Assembly: GCA_024233345.1 (NCBI GenBank)
Contig: JACKPT010000011.1
Span: forward strand, 72,197 to 136,196
Reading direction: 5' to 3'
From: Verrucomicrobiota bacterium
Lineage (GTDB): Bacteria > Verrucomicrobiota > Kiritimatiellia > CAIVKH01
Length of the DNA: 64,000 nt
The translations under genes and the position numbers were made by a program. Of this stretch, positions 49,085-57,125 are shown piece after piece. Position 1 is the stretch's first letter; every line of letters starts with the position of its first letter. The notes beneath the pieces were generated by a model. That model was not told the origin of the DNA and searched no databases. It saw nothing but the letters and a program-made list of their open reading frames with translations.

Positions 49085-50653
49085 ATGAGCGAAACGACAC
49101 ATCAATCTCTGCCAGAGCTGTTGGCACAAAGTACAGCTCGATACGGGGAGCAACCGGCTATCCATATCGGTGATCGCACCATCACCCATCGGGAATTTGG
49201 CGTGGCCACGGATCGGATTGCCGCCGGGCTTCGGGCCGGCGGGCTTGCCAAAGGCGACCGGGTCGGACTGATCTGTGCCAATTCGGATGTGTTCGCACTC
49301 GCCTATTTCGGGATCCTCAAGGCCGGGGGCACTGTGGTTCCGGTCAATCTGCTCCTGAACCCCAAAGAAATGGCCTTCATCCTGGGAAATGCCGACGTTT
49401 CCATGGTGCTGTATCTCGATCTGTTTACCGGGCTTATCGATGCGATCCGTCCGCAACTCCCCGACTCGGTTGAATGGGTCGAAATGCCCATGGGCCCGGT
49501 TTCGGACGACACCCATTCCGCCTGGCACCGACTGGTCAACAGCGAGGCCCCTTACACGCCGGTTGATTTTGATCCCCCCAACGATATTGCGGTCATTCTC
49601 TATACTTCTGGAACCACCGGCTATCCCAAGGGAGCCATGCTAACCCACCGCAACCTCGCCAGCAACGCCACCGCGATCAGCGAGGCGCTGCGTCTGGTGG
49701 CCGGCAAGGATGTGCTGATTACCGTCCTGCCCATGTTCCATGCATTCGCGGCAACCGTTTGTATGATTTACCCGCTGCTCAATGGGTGCGCCCTGGTGCC
49801 GGTACCGAAATTTGATCCTGCACTGGTTGCGGACATGATTGAGCGGCATCAGGTCACCTTGCTGGCCGCCGTGCCCGGTATGTACGGGGTCTTGAACAAA
49901 CTCCCCGATTCCGCAGTGCCGAAGTTCGCCAGCCTGAAATACTGCATCTCCGGAGGTGCCGCCATGCCGGTGGCCTGGATGCAGGCATTTGAGGAGAAGT
50001 TCGGGAAATTGATTTATGAGGGCGATGGCCCCACCGAATGCTCCCCCTGCACCTGTGTCAATCCTATTGGCGGGGTGCGCAAGCCCGGATCGGTGGGAAC
50101 CGTTATTCCATCGGTCTCCATGAAGATTCTGGATGAGCAGGGGGTTGAATGCACGACCGGTACCATTGGAGAAATCTGTGTCCGGGGGCCAAATATCATG
50201 AAAGGATATTGGAAGTTGCCCGACGATACTGCCGAGGTTTTCTTCGGGGACTGGCTCCGGACCGGGGACCTGGGATATGTGGATGAGGATGGATATTTCT
50301 TCATCGTGGACCGGAAAAAGGACATGGTGATTGTCAATGGTATGAATGTATATCCCCGTATCATTGAAGAAGCTCTTCACCGTTACCCGGCGGTCCGGGA
50401 AGTGGCAGTCATCGGGGAGCCGGATGAAACCCACGGGGAAAAAGTCGTGGCTTTTGTGGTGCTCCATGATGGTCACAAGGAAGATATCCCGGCCCTTCGA
50501 AAATATTGTTTGAGTCATCTGGGCCGCCATGAAGTGCCGAGGGTATTCCGGTTTGTGCCGGATCTGCCAAAAAATGCCGCGGGGAAAATCATGAAACGAG
50601 AACTGCGGATGCAGGGTGAACTTGAACGAGGTGTGGACCGGCGGGGTCTGTAG
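49085..50653 (+). CDS. Long-chain acyl-CoA ligase-like AMP-forming enzyme
   Basis: 522 residues, start after AAGGAGGAG. Adenylation motifs: ILYTSGTTGYPKGAMLTH (phosphate loop), YEGDGPTECSPCT, DWLRTGDLGYVDEDGYFFI and the hinge DRKKDMVIVNGMNVYPR; the catalytic Lys lies in NAAGKIMKREL. It activates a carboxylic acid as acyl-AMP and transfers it to CoA. Compared with FadD the length and motifs fit a medium- or long-chain fatty acyl substrate, which the sequence does not prove. In an ordinary strand cluster with no beta-oxidation genes beside it. Confidence 0.92.
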   Translation: MSETTHQSLPELLAQSTARYGEQPAIHIGDRTITHREFGVATDRIAAGLRAGGLAKGDRVGLICANSDVFALAYFGILKAGGTVVPVNLLLNPKEMAFILGNADVSMVLYLDLFTGLIDAIRPQLPDSVEWVEMPMGPVSDDTHSAWHRLVNSEAPYTPVDFDPPNDIAVILYTSGTTGYPKGAMLTHRNLASNATAISEALRLVAGKDVLITVLPMFHAFAATVCMIYPLLNGCALVPVPKFDPALVADMIERHQVTLLAAVPGMYGVLNKLPDSAVPKFASLKYCISGGAAMPVAWMQAFEEKFGKLIYEGDGPTECSPCTCVNPIGGVRKPGSVGTVIPSVSMKILDEQGVECTTGTIGEICVRGPNIMKGYWKLPDDTAEVFFGDWLRTGDLGYVDEDGYFFIVDRKKDMVIVNGMNVYPRIIEEALHRYPAVREVAVIGEPDETHGEKVVAFVVLHDGHKEDIPALRKYCLSHLGRHEVPRVFRFVPDLPKNAAGKIMKRELRMQGELERGVDRRGL

Positions 50654-50691
50654 CAGAATACTTGGCAAAGCGAGCGGTGATTGGAAATGCG

Positions 50692-52809
50692 ATGAATAAC
50701 AATGTGATGAAATGGGTGCTTTCCGTGATCCTCCTGGCCGGAGGCTTTTCGCTGTATGCTGCGCCGGTTCGCGATAAGCAGGTCGAAGCCGAACTGATCA
50801 GTAAGGTTAGCCATATTCAGCCAGGTGTTCCCTTCGAGCTCGGTCTCCGACTGACCCACGACCCGCACTGGCATACCTATTGGCTCAATGACGGCGACTC
50901 CGGCCTGCCCACGAGGATGAAGTGGGAATTGCCGGAAGGTTTCTCGGTCAGTGAAATCCAATGGCCCTATCCCGAACGCCTGTCTCTGCCTCCCTTGATG
51001 AGTTACGGCTATGAAGGGGTCGTGCTGTTGTTGTTCACGGTGACGCCACCCGCGGACCTGCAACCCGGCACCGAGGTCACGCTGGGCGGCAAGGCGTCCT
51101 GGTTGATGTGTAAGGAAATTTGCATTCCCGGGAAAGCGGCTCTGTCCCTGAACCTGCCGGTGCGGGCTGAGGCACCCGAACCATCGGCTCAGGCGGACCA
51201 ATTCACCGAGGCTGAACGGCGCTTGCCGCTCGTTTCGGACAACTGGTCCATCCTCGCCGAGGCAGACGATCAGACCGTACAACTGACGGTGACTGCCAAA
51301 ACCACTCCCTTGCCCAAACTTGAGGAGCTGGTGTTTTTCCCGTTTGAGAAGGGGGTCATCGAGAACGCCCCGGAGCAGGTGCTGGAAACCAAGGGTGAAT
51401 CCTATCAGCTCACCATTCCCCGCGCGGAAACCGTCCCCCCCCTGCCCGACCGTTTACGGGGCGTTCTGGTTTCGGAGAACCATGAATGGGAACCGGGGCG
51501 CCATGCGCTTTTGGTGGATATTCCCTGGGGCAAGCCAGCCCCGGCATTGCCTGCTGCCACCCGGCCCGCCACTGCTACGATCAGCCTGCCCGCCGCCATC
51601 CTGTTTGCCTTTATCGGCGGTTTGATCCTCAACCTCATGCCCTGTGTTTTTCCGGTGATCAGCCTCAAAATCCTGGGGTTTGTCCAACAGGCGGGAGAGC
51701 ATCCCAAGCAAGTCCGGTATCATGGCCTGATGTTTGCAGCGGGGGTGATGATTTCCTTCTGGATTCTCGCCGGCGTACTGCTTGCCCTTCGTGCTGGGGG
51801 GGCGGTTTTCGGGTGGGGATTCCAGTTGTCCAACCCCACATTTCTGGTGGGATTGATCGCTTTATTTTATGTGATGGCTCTGAACCTGTTCGGGGTTTTT
51901 GAGATCGGGGTCTCCCTGACCAGCGCCGGGCAAACCGTGACCAGCAAGGGAAGTTGGAGCGGATCATTTTTCAGCGGGGTACTCGCCACCGTGATTGCCA
52001 CCCCCTGCTCCGCCCCGCTGATGGGTGCCGCTGTGGGCTTTGCCTTGACCCAACCCGCCTCGGTCTCCTTGATGATCTTCTCCAGTCTCGGCTTCGGCAT
52101 GGCTTTCCCGTACCTCTTGCTCACCCGGTTCCCCGCCTTGCTGATGCGACTTCCCAAGCCGGGGGCCTGGATGGAAACCATGAAACAGTCGATGGGATTT
52201 ATTCTCGCCGCCACCGTGGTCTGGCTGTTTTGGGTACTCTCAGCGCGCTCTGCATCGTCCTCTCTTCCCTGGGTTATGGTCATGTTTCTGCTCCTCGCGC
52301 TTGCCAGTTGGATCTACGGACGATGGGGAGCCCTACACCGCCCCCGGTCCACCCGCCTCGCGGCAATCCTGATGGCTTTGCTCCTGGGCGCGGCGGGCCT
52401 GGCCGCCGGGATGGGCAATCTCGCGCCCGTCGAGACGGCCACCACCTCCTCCTCGGATGCCTCTGGATGGGAACCCTACTCCCCGGAACAACTCGCAGCC
52501 TACCGAGCCGAGGGAACCCCGGTCTTTATTGACTTCACCGCAAAGTGGTGTCTGACCTGCCAGGTCAATAAGCGGACAGTTCTTCGTCGGGCGGAAATCC
52601 TCCAAGCATTCCGGGATCGGGGCGTCAAGTTGATGGAGGCGGACTGGACCGATCAGAATGAAACCATCGCAAAGGCCCTCGCCGGTTACGGACGCCAAAG
52701 CGTCCCGGTCTATGTGCTGTATGGAGCCGACCCCGAGGCGTCGCCCACCCTGCTGCCAGAACTGTTGACGCGAAAAATCGTTCTCGATGCATTGCAGAAT
52801 GATCTTTGA
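50692..52809 (+). CDS. DsbD/ScsB-family thiol-disulfide transmembrane reductase
   Basis: 705 residues. Signal peptide (WVLSVILLAGGFSLYA), periplasmic DsbD-alpha-like domain with the Cys pair LMCKEICIPGKA, a membrane domain of about eight helices with conserved Cys in LMPCVFPVISLKIL and ATPCSAPLMGAAVG, and a C-terminal thioredoxin-like domain with KWCLTCQVNKR (C-x-x-C). All redox Cys pairs are present. It passes electrons from cytoplasmic thioredoxin to periplasmic partners. The larger N-terminal region is closer to ScsB than to DsbD. The redoxin gene 78 bases downstream is a likely electron acceptor. A TTG start ten codons earlier is also possible. Confidence 0.9.
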   Translation: MNNNVMKWVLSVILLAGGFSLYAAPVRDKQVEAELISKVSHIQPGVPFELGLRLTHDPHWHTYWLNDGDSGLPTRMKWELPEGFSVSEIQWPYPERLSLPPLMSYGYEGVVLLLFTVTPPADLQPGTEVTLGGKASWLMCKEICIPGKAALSLNLPVRAEAPEPSAQADQFTEAERRLPLVSDNWSILAEADDQTVQLTVTAKTTPLPKLEELVFFPFEKGVIENAPEQVLETKGESYQLTIPRAETVPPLPDRLRGVLVSENHEWEPGRHALLVDIPWGKPAPALPAATRPATATISLPAAILFAFIGGLILNLMPCVFPVISLKILGFVQQAGEHPKQVRYHGLMFAAGVMISFWILAGVLLALRAGGAVFGWGFQLSNPTFLVGLIALFYVMALNLFGVFEIGVSLTSAGQTVTSKGSWSGSFFSGVLATVIATPCSAPLMGAAVGFALTQPASVSLMIFSSLGFGMAFPYLLLTRFPALLMRLPKPGAWMETMKQSMGFILAATVVWLFWVLSARSASSSLPWVMVMFLLLALASWIYGRWGALHRPRSTRLAAILMALLLGAAGLAAGMGNLAPVETATTSSSDASGWEPYSPEQLAAYRAEGTPVFIDFTAKWCLTCQVNKRTVLRRAEILQAFRDRGVKLMEADWTDQNETIAKALAGYGRQSVPVYVLYGADPEASPTLLPELLTRKIVLDALQNDL

Positions 52810-52887
52810 ACGGTATCTTCTCCCAACGGTCATAGGACCGAAAAGCAATAAACCATCGCTCGTACGAGCCACAACAAGGAGACGATC

Positions 52888-53487
52888 ATGAGAATGCTAC
52901 TGTCAACACTGGCCGCCATGACTCTGTTGACCGCCCCGGTCCGGGCGGCGGTTGAAACAGGATCGGCCGCCCCTGAGTTCACCCTGACCGATACCCAGGG
53001 CACCAGCCACAACCTGTCCGACTTCAAGGGCAAATTTGTCGTGCTGGAATGGGTCAACCACGGGTGCCCATTTGTAAAGAAATTCTACCGGGTGGGTGAG
53101 ATGCAGAAACTACAGGCCGACTACACCGGCAAGGGCGTGGTCTGGCTGTCCATCTGCTCCTCAGCGCCCGGCAAGCAGGGTAACATGAGTGCCGAGGAGT
53201 GGAATGCATACAATACCGAGCATGAAGTCGCGGCCAGTGCGGTCCTCATCGACGAAGACGGAACTGTCGGCAAGCAATATGGTGCCCGCACCACGCCCCA
53301 CATGTATGTCATCAATCCCGAGGGAACCCTGATTTACCAGGGAGCGATCGATAGCGTACGTTCCACCGAATCCGATGATATCCCGGATGCCGAAAACTAC
53401 GTCCGATCCGCCCTCGATGCCGCGATGGCGGGCGAGGCGGTGGCCACCCCCCAGACCGAACCCTATGGTTGCTCGGTGAAATATTGA
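52888..53487 (+). CDS. Periplasmic redoxin (AhpC/TSA-like thioredoxin-fold protein)
   Basis: 199 residues with a signal peptide (LLSTLAAMTLLTAPVRAA) and a good Shine-Dalgarno (AAGGAG). PEFTLTDTQGTSHNLSDFKG and LEWVNHGCPFVKKFY place a single Cys at the peroxidatic-type position, with no C-x-x-C; a second Cys is near the end (PYGCSVKY). Members of this group reduce peroxides or act in thiol exchange in the periplasm. The DsbD-like gene upstream probably keeps it reduced. A rho-independent terminator follows 23 bases after the stop. Confidence 0.9.
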   Translation: MRMLLSTLAAMTLLTAPVRAAVETGSAAPEFTLTDTQGTSHNLSDFKGKFVVLEWVNHGCPFVKKFYRVGEMQKLQADYTGKGVVWLSICSSAPGKQGNMSAEEWNAYNTEHEVAASAVLIDEDGTVGKQYGARTTPHMYVINPEGTLIYQGAIDSVRSTESDDIPDAENYVRSALDAAMAGEAVATPQTEPYGCSVKY

Positions 53488-53510
53488 TCAAGGGATCCAT
53501 GCCACAAGAA

Positions 53511-53540
53511 AACCCGCGCCCGCATGGCGCGGGTTTTTTT
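53511..53540 (+). terminator. Rho-independent terminator after the redoxin gene
   Basis: AACCCGCGCC (53511-53520) pairs perfectly with GGCGCGGGTT (53526-53535) around CGCAT, followed by a run of T residues to 53540. It separates the redox pair from pyrH-frr. Confidence 0.95.
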
Positions 53541-53574
53541 ATTGTGCTGTACCTTACCTCCACCGCCAGCGATC

Positions 53575-53603
53575 TTTACATCAACCCTTGGATACCCTAG
53601 GAT
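53575..53603 (+). promoter_or_regulatory. sigma70-type promoter of pyrH-frr
   Basis: TTTACA (53575-53580), 17-base spacer, TAGGAT (53598-53603). The -10 box contains the A and T of an in-frame ATG at 53602, which argues that pyrH starts at the next candidate, ATG 53650, leaving a leader of about 40 bases with AAGGATGAAG as ribosome site. Confidence 0.55.
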
Positions 53604-53649
53604 GCCCCGGAAGTCGGAATCCAGACGGGCAACCAAGGATGAAGCACAG

Positions 53650-54405
53650 ATGGCTAAGAAAAGCGCGGCAGTTAAACCCAAATATCGGCGAATCCTACTG
53701 AAACTCAGTGGCGAGGTCCTGCTCAACCGGGATTCCGGAAACAGCCTCGATCCCGGTATTCTTCTCTCCGTTGCCAAACAGATCAAAGAGGTCAAAAAGC
53801 TCGGGGTTGAAGTGGCGATCGTCATCGGGGGCGGAAATATCTTTCGCGGCCTTCCCGGGCAGAGTTGTGGCATCGACCGCACCACCGGAGACCACATGGG
53901 CATGCTGGCCACCGTCATCAACAGTCTGGCCCTTCAGTCGGCCCTGGAAAGTCAGGGCGTCGACACCCGGGTGATGAGCGCGATCAATATTCCCGCAGTA
54001 GCGGAACCCTTTATCCGGCGCCGGGCCATGCGCCACCTGGAAAAAGGCCGGGTCATCATCATCGGGGCAGGCACCGGCAACCCGTACTTCACCACCGATA
54101 GCGCCGCCGCCCTGCGAGCCAGCGAAATCAATGCCGATGTTCTGCTCAAAGCCACCAAGGTCGATGGCATCTATACCGCAGACCCGATGAAGGACAAGAC
54201 GGCGAAACGGTATGACACGCTTACCTATCACCAGGCACTCAAAGACGAGCTCAAGGTAATGGATGCTGCTGCGTTCTCCCTGTGCATGGAAAATAAAATC
54301 CCCATTCTCGTCTTCAACTTCTTCAAGCAAAATGAAATCCTGCGGGCTGTGCTGGGCAAGCGCACCGGCACCTTGGTGACCCGCTCAACGAATGGAGGAT
54401 CATGA
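53650..54405 (+). CDS. pyrH: Uridylate kinase
   Basis: 251 residues. Bacterial UMP kinase motifs: RRILLKLSGEVLLN, IVIGGGNIFRG, TTGDHMGMLATVINSLAL, GAGTGNPYFTTDSAAALRA and KATKVDGIYTADPMKD. It phosphorylates UMP for pyrimidine nucleotide synthesis. The start is chosen from the promoter position and the weak GGATGA site upstream. The stop overlaps the frr start as ATGA, the usual pyrH-frr pair; tsf and rpsB, which often precede, are not here. Confidence 0.96.
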   Translation: MAKKSAAVKPKYRRILLKLSGEVLLNRDSGNSLDPGILLSVAKQIKEVKKLGVEVAIVIGGGNIFRGLPGQSCGIDRTTGDHMGMLATVINSLALQSALESQGVDTRVMSAINIPAVAEPFIRRRAMRHLEKGRVIIIGAGTGNPYFTTDSAAALRASEINADVLLKATKVDGIYTADPMKDKTAKRYDTLTYHQALKDELKVMDAAAFSLCMENKIPILVFNFFKQNEILRAVLGKRTGTLVTRSTNGGS

Positions 54406-54968
54406 TGGACTCAACCGATGATATTCTGCTGGAAACCGATGACAAAATGGGCAAATGCGTCGAGCATCTGCACCACGAGCTTTCCGGGCTGCGGACCGGG
54501 AAAGCCTCCCCCAGTCTGGTCGATGGCATTCAGGTCGAGTACTACGGGGCCATGACCCGGCTGCGGGACATTGCCGGCATCTCCACCCCCGAACCGCGAT
54601 TGATTGTCATCAATCCCTTTGATCCATCGGCCATGCCCGCGATCACCAAGGCGATTCTGGGTGCCAATGTGGGGATCACGCCGGTCAGCGATGGCCGGGT
54701 GATTCGCATTCCCATTCCCGAACTGAGCGAAGAGCGCCGTAACGAACTCATCAAGATTGGCCGCCGGATGTCCGAAGAAGCCCGGGTGGCCATCCGCAAT
54801 GTACGGCGCGACGCCAACGAAGCGGTCAAGGCCCTGCAGAAAAACAGCACCATCACCGAGGATGAACGGGATGGTGCCATCGAGGAAATCCAGAAATTCA
54901 CCAACACCCATATCGCGAACATTGATAAAGTCATCGCGGAAAAGGAAAAGGACATCCTCGAGGTTTAG
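54402..54968 (+). CDS. frr: Ribosome recycling factor
   Basis: 188 residues, standard size. LHHELSGLRTGKASPSLVDG, VEYYGAMTRLRDIAGIST, IPIPELSEERRNELIKIG and RRDANEAVKALQKN are the conserved RRF segments of the long helical hairpin and small domain. It splits post-termination ribosomes with EF-G. Two ATG codons in tandem at 54402 and 54405 are possible starts; the first overlaps the pyrH stop. The 86 bases after the stop show no terminator, and the next gene converges. Confidence 0.97.
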   Translation: MMDSTDDILLETDDKMGKCVEHLHHELSGLRTGKASPSLVDGIQVEYYGAMTRLRDIAGISTPEPRLIVINPFDPSAMPAITKAILGANVGITPVSDGRVIRIPIPELSEERRNELIKIGRRMSEEARVAIRNVRRDANEAVKALQKNSTITEDERDGAIEEIQKFTNTHIANIDKVIAEKEKDILEV

Positions 54969-55054
54969 TCTCCGTGTAACGTGCAGAAGGAAACTGCGCG
55001 AGTCCCTGCTTGCCGCGACGAGCCGCCGGGCACCTGTCCTGGCCGGAGATCGGG

Positions 55055-56080
55055 TTACCGTTGGAGATCCACATAGACCGGATAATGGTCCGAAACATGG
55101 TCTCCCTTGCCGGCGATTGCACCAGGATCCGTGGTGTTGATGCCCTGGGTGACCACGTTCGGCGGACCCGCAGTCCAGGGTTCTCTTGAGAGCTCCGGCG
55201 AAACCAGTATCCGATCAAACACTGCCGATTCATACCGGAAGGGACTGCTTTTACGATAGGGCACAGTGACCCAGCCCTCTTCCCGCGTAGTGAGAAAAAG
55301 GTCGGTCCAATCCCGGAAGGGGGCAAGGCTACGGTCCCGCTGGAACTTGGCGAGACTGGGATCGACATTCATATCCCCCAGCACAACAACCTCCCACCGG
55401 GTGTCGGACTCCGAGTCCATCATCTGGTCGGCATTCTCTCTCACCAATTGCAGGGCATTGAATCGCTTGCTCTCATTGCGCAGGGATTTGCCGTAATTGG
55501 ATTTCAGATGCACGGTATAAACGAGCAGCTTCGATTGATCCTCCAGTTGAAAGACCGTGCGCAAGACGCCACGGGGCGGCCGGCCCGGCCCCATCATGGC
55601 ACCAAAATCAATCTCCACGCAGGAAACCGGCTGGATCCGGGACAACACCCCCAGGTTCAACTTCTCCCGCTGACCATCAAATGAAAACGAAGTCACCCGC
55701 GCTTCCGGGTATGGCCGATCGAGTGACTCATTCAACATCCGGAGCGATTGCTCATTCTCGATTTCCGAAAGGAAAAGGACATCCGGGTCCATTTCGCTGA
55801 TGATTGCCGCAGCCAAGCGGGCCTGGCTGGACGCCAGTTCCGGGGTCCGTTGATCGCCATCATCCTGGCCATCAGAAAAATTTTCGATGTTGTAAAACCC
55901 GATGCGAATCCGGTTCCCGATGGCCACCGGCTCCCGGGATTCGGCGACGATAACCGGCGCTTCCAGCAGCGGGGTTCCGGCAAAGTCATACAGATCGCGG
56001 GCCTCCCCCCGATGTGGCAGGAGGGCAGAAATCAGGGCACAAAAACACAGGACAGGGATCGGTTTCAATTGCATAGACAT
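55055..56080 (-). CDS. Secreted endonuclease/exonuclease/phosphatase-family protein
   Basis: 341 residues. Signal peptide (IPVLCFCALISALLPHRGEA). EEP-fold motifs follow: RIGFYNIENFSDGQDDGD (metal Asn/Glu), DVLFLSEIENEQSLR, VYTVHLKSNYGK, VVVLGDMNVDPS (catalytic Asp and Asn), AVFDRILVSPEL and GDHVSDHYPVYVDL (Asp-His). It probably hydrolyses phosphodiesters outside the cytoplasm: nucleic acid or lipid head groups. A -10-like TAGACT directly precedes ATG 56080, and transcription would begin near ATG 56074, so the shorter start MQLKPIP is quite possible. Confidence 0.87.
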   Translation of the reverse strand: MSMQLKPIPVLCFCALISALLPHRGEARDLYDFAGTPLLEAPVIVAESREPVAIGNRIRIGFYNIENFSDGQDDGDQRTPELASSQARLAAAIISEMDPDVLFLSEIENEQSLRMLNESLDRPYPEARVTSFSFDGQREKLNLGVLSRIQPVSCVEIDFGAMMGPGRPPRGVLRTVFQLEDQSKLLVYTVHLKSNYGKSLRNESKRFNALQLVRENADQMMDSESDTRWEVVVLGDMNVDPSLAKFQRDRSLAPFRDWTDLFLTTREEGWVTVPYRKSSPFRYESAVFDRILVSPELSREPWTAGPPNVVTQGINTTDPGAIAGKGDHVSDHYPVYVDLQR

Positions 56081-56107
56081 AGTCTACACCGTACCACACA
56101 CTCGGGG

Positions 56108-56136
56108 TTGATGCGATGGTTTAATTCGGCTAGACT
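56108..56136 (+). promoter_or_regulatory. Promoter candidate of the NAD-dependent epimerase gene
   Basis: TTGATG (56108-56113), 17-base spacer, TAGACT (56131-56136). A leader of about 30 bases would carry GGAAAG as the ribosome site before ATG 56175. Confidence 0.45.
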
Positions 56137-56174
56137 GACCCGATTAGAAAACCCAACGGAAAGTTGATCATGGT

Positions 56175-57125
56175 ATGAGTTCCATTTTAGTTACCGGCGC
56201 GGCGGGCTTTATCGGGTCCCACCTGTGTGAGGCATTGCTCGCGGAAGGACATTCGGTCACCGGATTGGATGCCTACATCCCCTACTATCCCCGCACCATC
56301 AAGGAGCGCAACCTCACCAACCTGACCACGCACCCCAACTTTCGGCTTCTGGAACTGGACTTGCGCCGGGATGATCTCGCCCCCGCAGTGGAAGGTCAGG
56401 AGGTTCTGTTTCATCTCGCGGCCATGCCCGGGTTGATGAAGAGCTGGAGTGATTTTGCCCTGTACTCCACCTGTAATATCGAAGCGACGCAACGCCTGCT
56501 CGAAGCCGTGCGCTCGACCGGACTTGCCCAGTTTATTCACGTCTCCACCTCCAGTGTGTATGGCCGGGAAGCCACCGGCCCCGAGACCACCGAGCTTTCC
56601 CCATTCTCTCCCTACGGCTTGACCAAACTGGCTGCGGAAAACCTCTGCCGGGCCTATGAGGCCAATTTCGGCCTGCCCATCACCATTCTTCGCTATTTTT
56701 CTGTCTATGGCCCCCGGCAGCGTCCCGATATGGCCTACACCATCCTGATTCGCAACCTGCTGCGCGGTGAAGCCTTTACCTTGTTCGGCGATGGCGAGCA
56801 AACCCGAAGCAACACCTATGTCAGTGACTGCGTAAGAGCCACCATGCTCGCCATGAAACATCGCGATCAGGCGCTCGGTGAAGTTTTCAATATCGGCGGC
56901 GGCGAAATTATTTCCCTGAATGCAGTGATTGCCCTGCTCGAGGAACTGACCGGCAACCAGGCGGTGATTGAGCGGAAGGAAGCCCGGCCCGGAGATCAGA
57001 AGCACACGGCCGCTGACATCACGAAGGCCCGCGAACGGCTCGGTTACGCCCCTAGGATGCCGGTTCGTCAGGGGCTGGAGAATCAGGTTTCGTGGGTTCG
57101 TTCGGTTCTGGACTCGATGAACTGA
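56175..57125 (+). CDS. NAD-dependent nucleotide-sugar epimerase/dehydratase
   Basis: 316 residues of the extended SDR type. ILVTGAAGFIGSHLCEALL binds NAD; the catalytic Ser/Thr and Tyr-Lys are in HVSTSSVYGRE and SPYGLTKLAAENL. LRYFSVYGPRQRPDMAY and GEVFNIGGGE are typical of UDP-glucuronate or UDP-glucose 4-epimerase-like enzymes. GDGEQTRSNTYVSDCVRA fits the substrate domain, where the usual RDF of this family reads RSNTY. The exact sugar is not determined. The last 74 bases overlap the convergent 574-residue gene. Confidence 0.9.
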   Translation: MSSILVTGAAGFIGSHLCEALLAEGHSVTGLDAYIPYYPRTIKERNLTNLTTHPNFRLLELDLRRDDLAPAVEGQEVLFHLAAMPGLMKSWSDFALYSTCNIEATQRLLEAVRSTGLAQFIHVSTSSVYGREATGPETTELSPFSPYGLTKLAAENLCRAYEANFGLPITILRYFSVYGPRQRPDMAYTILIRNLLRGEAFTLFGDGEQTRSNTYVSDCVRATMLAMKHRDQALGEVFNIGGGEIISLNAVIALLEELTGNQAVIERKEARPGDQKHTAADITKARERLGYAPRMPVRQGLENQVSWVRSVLDSMN

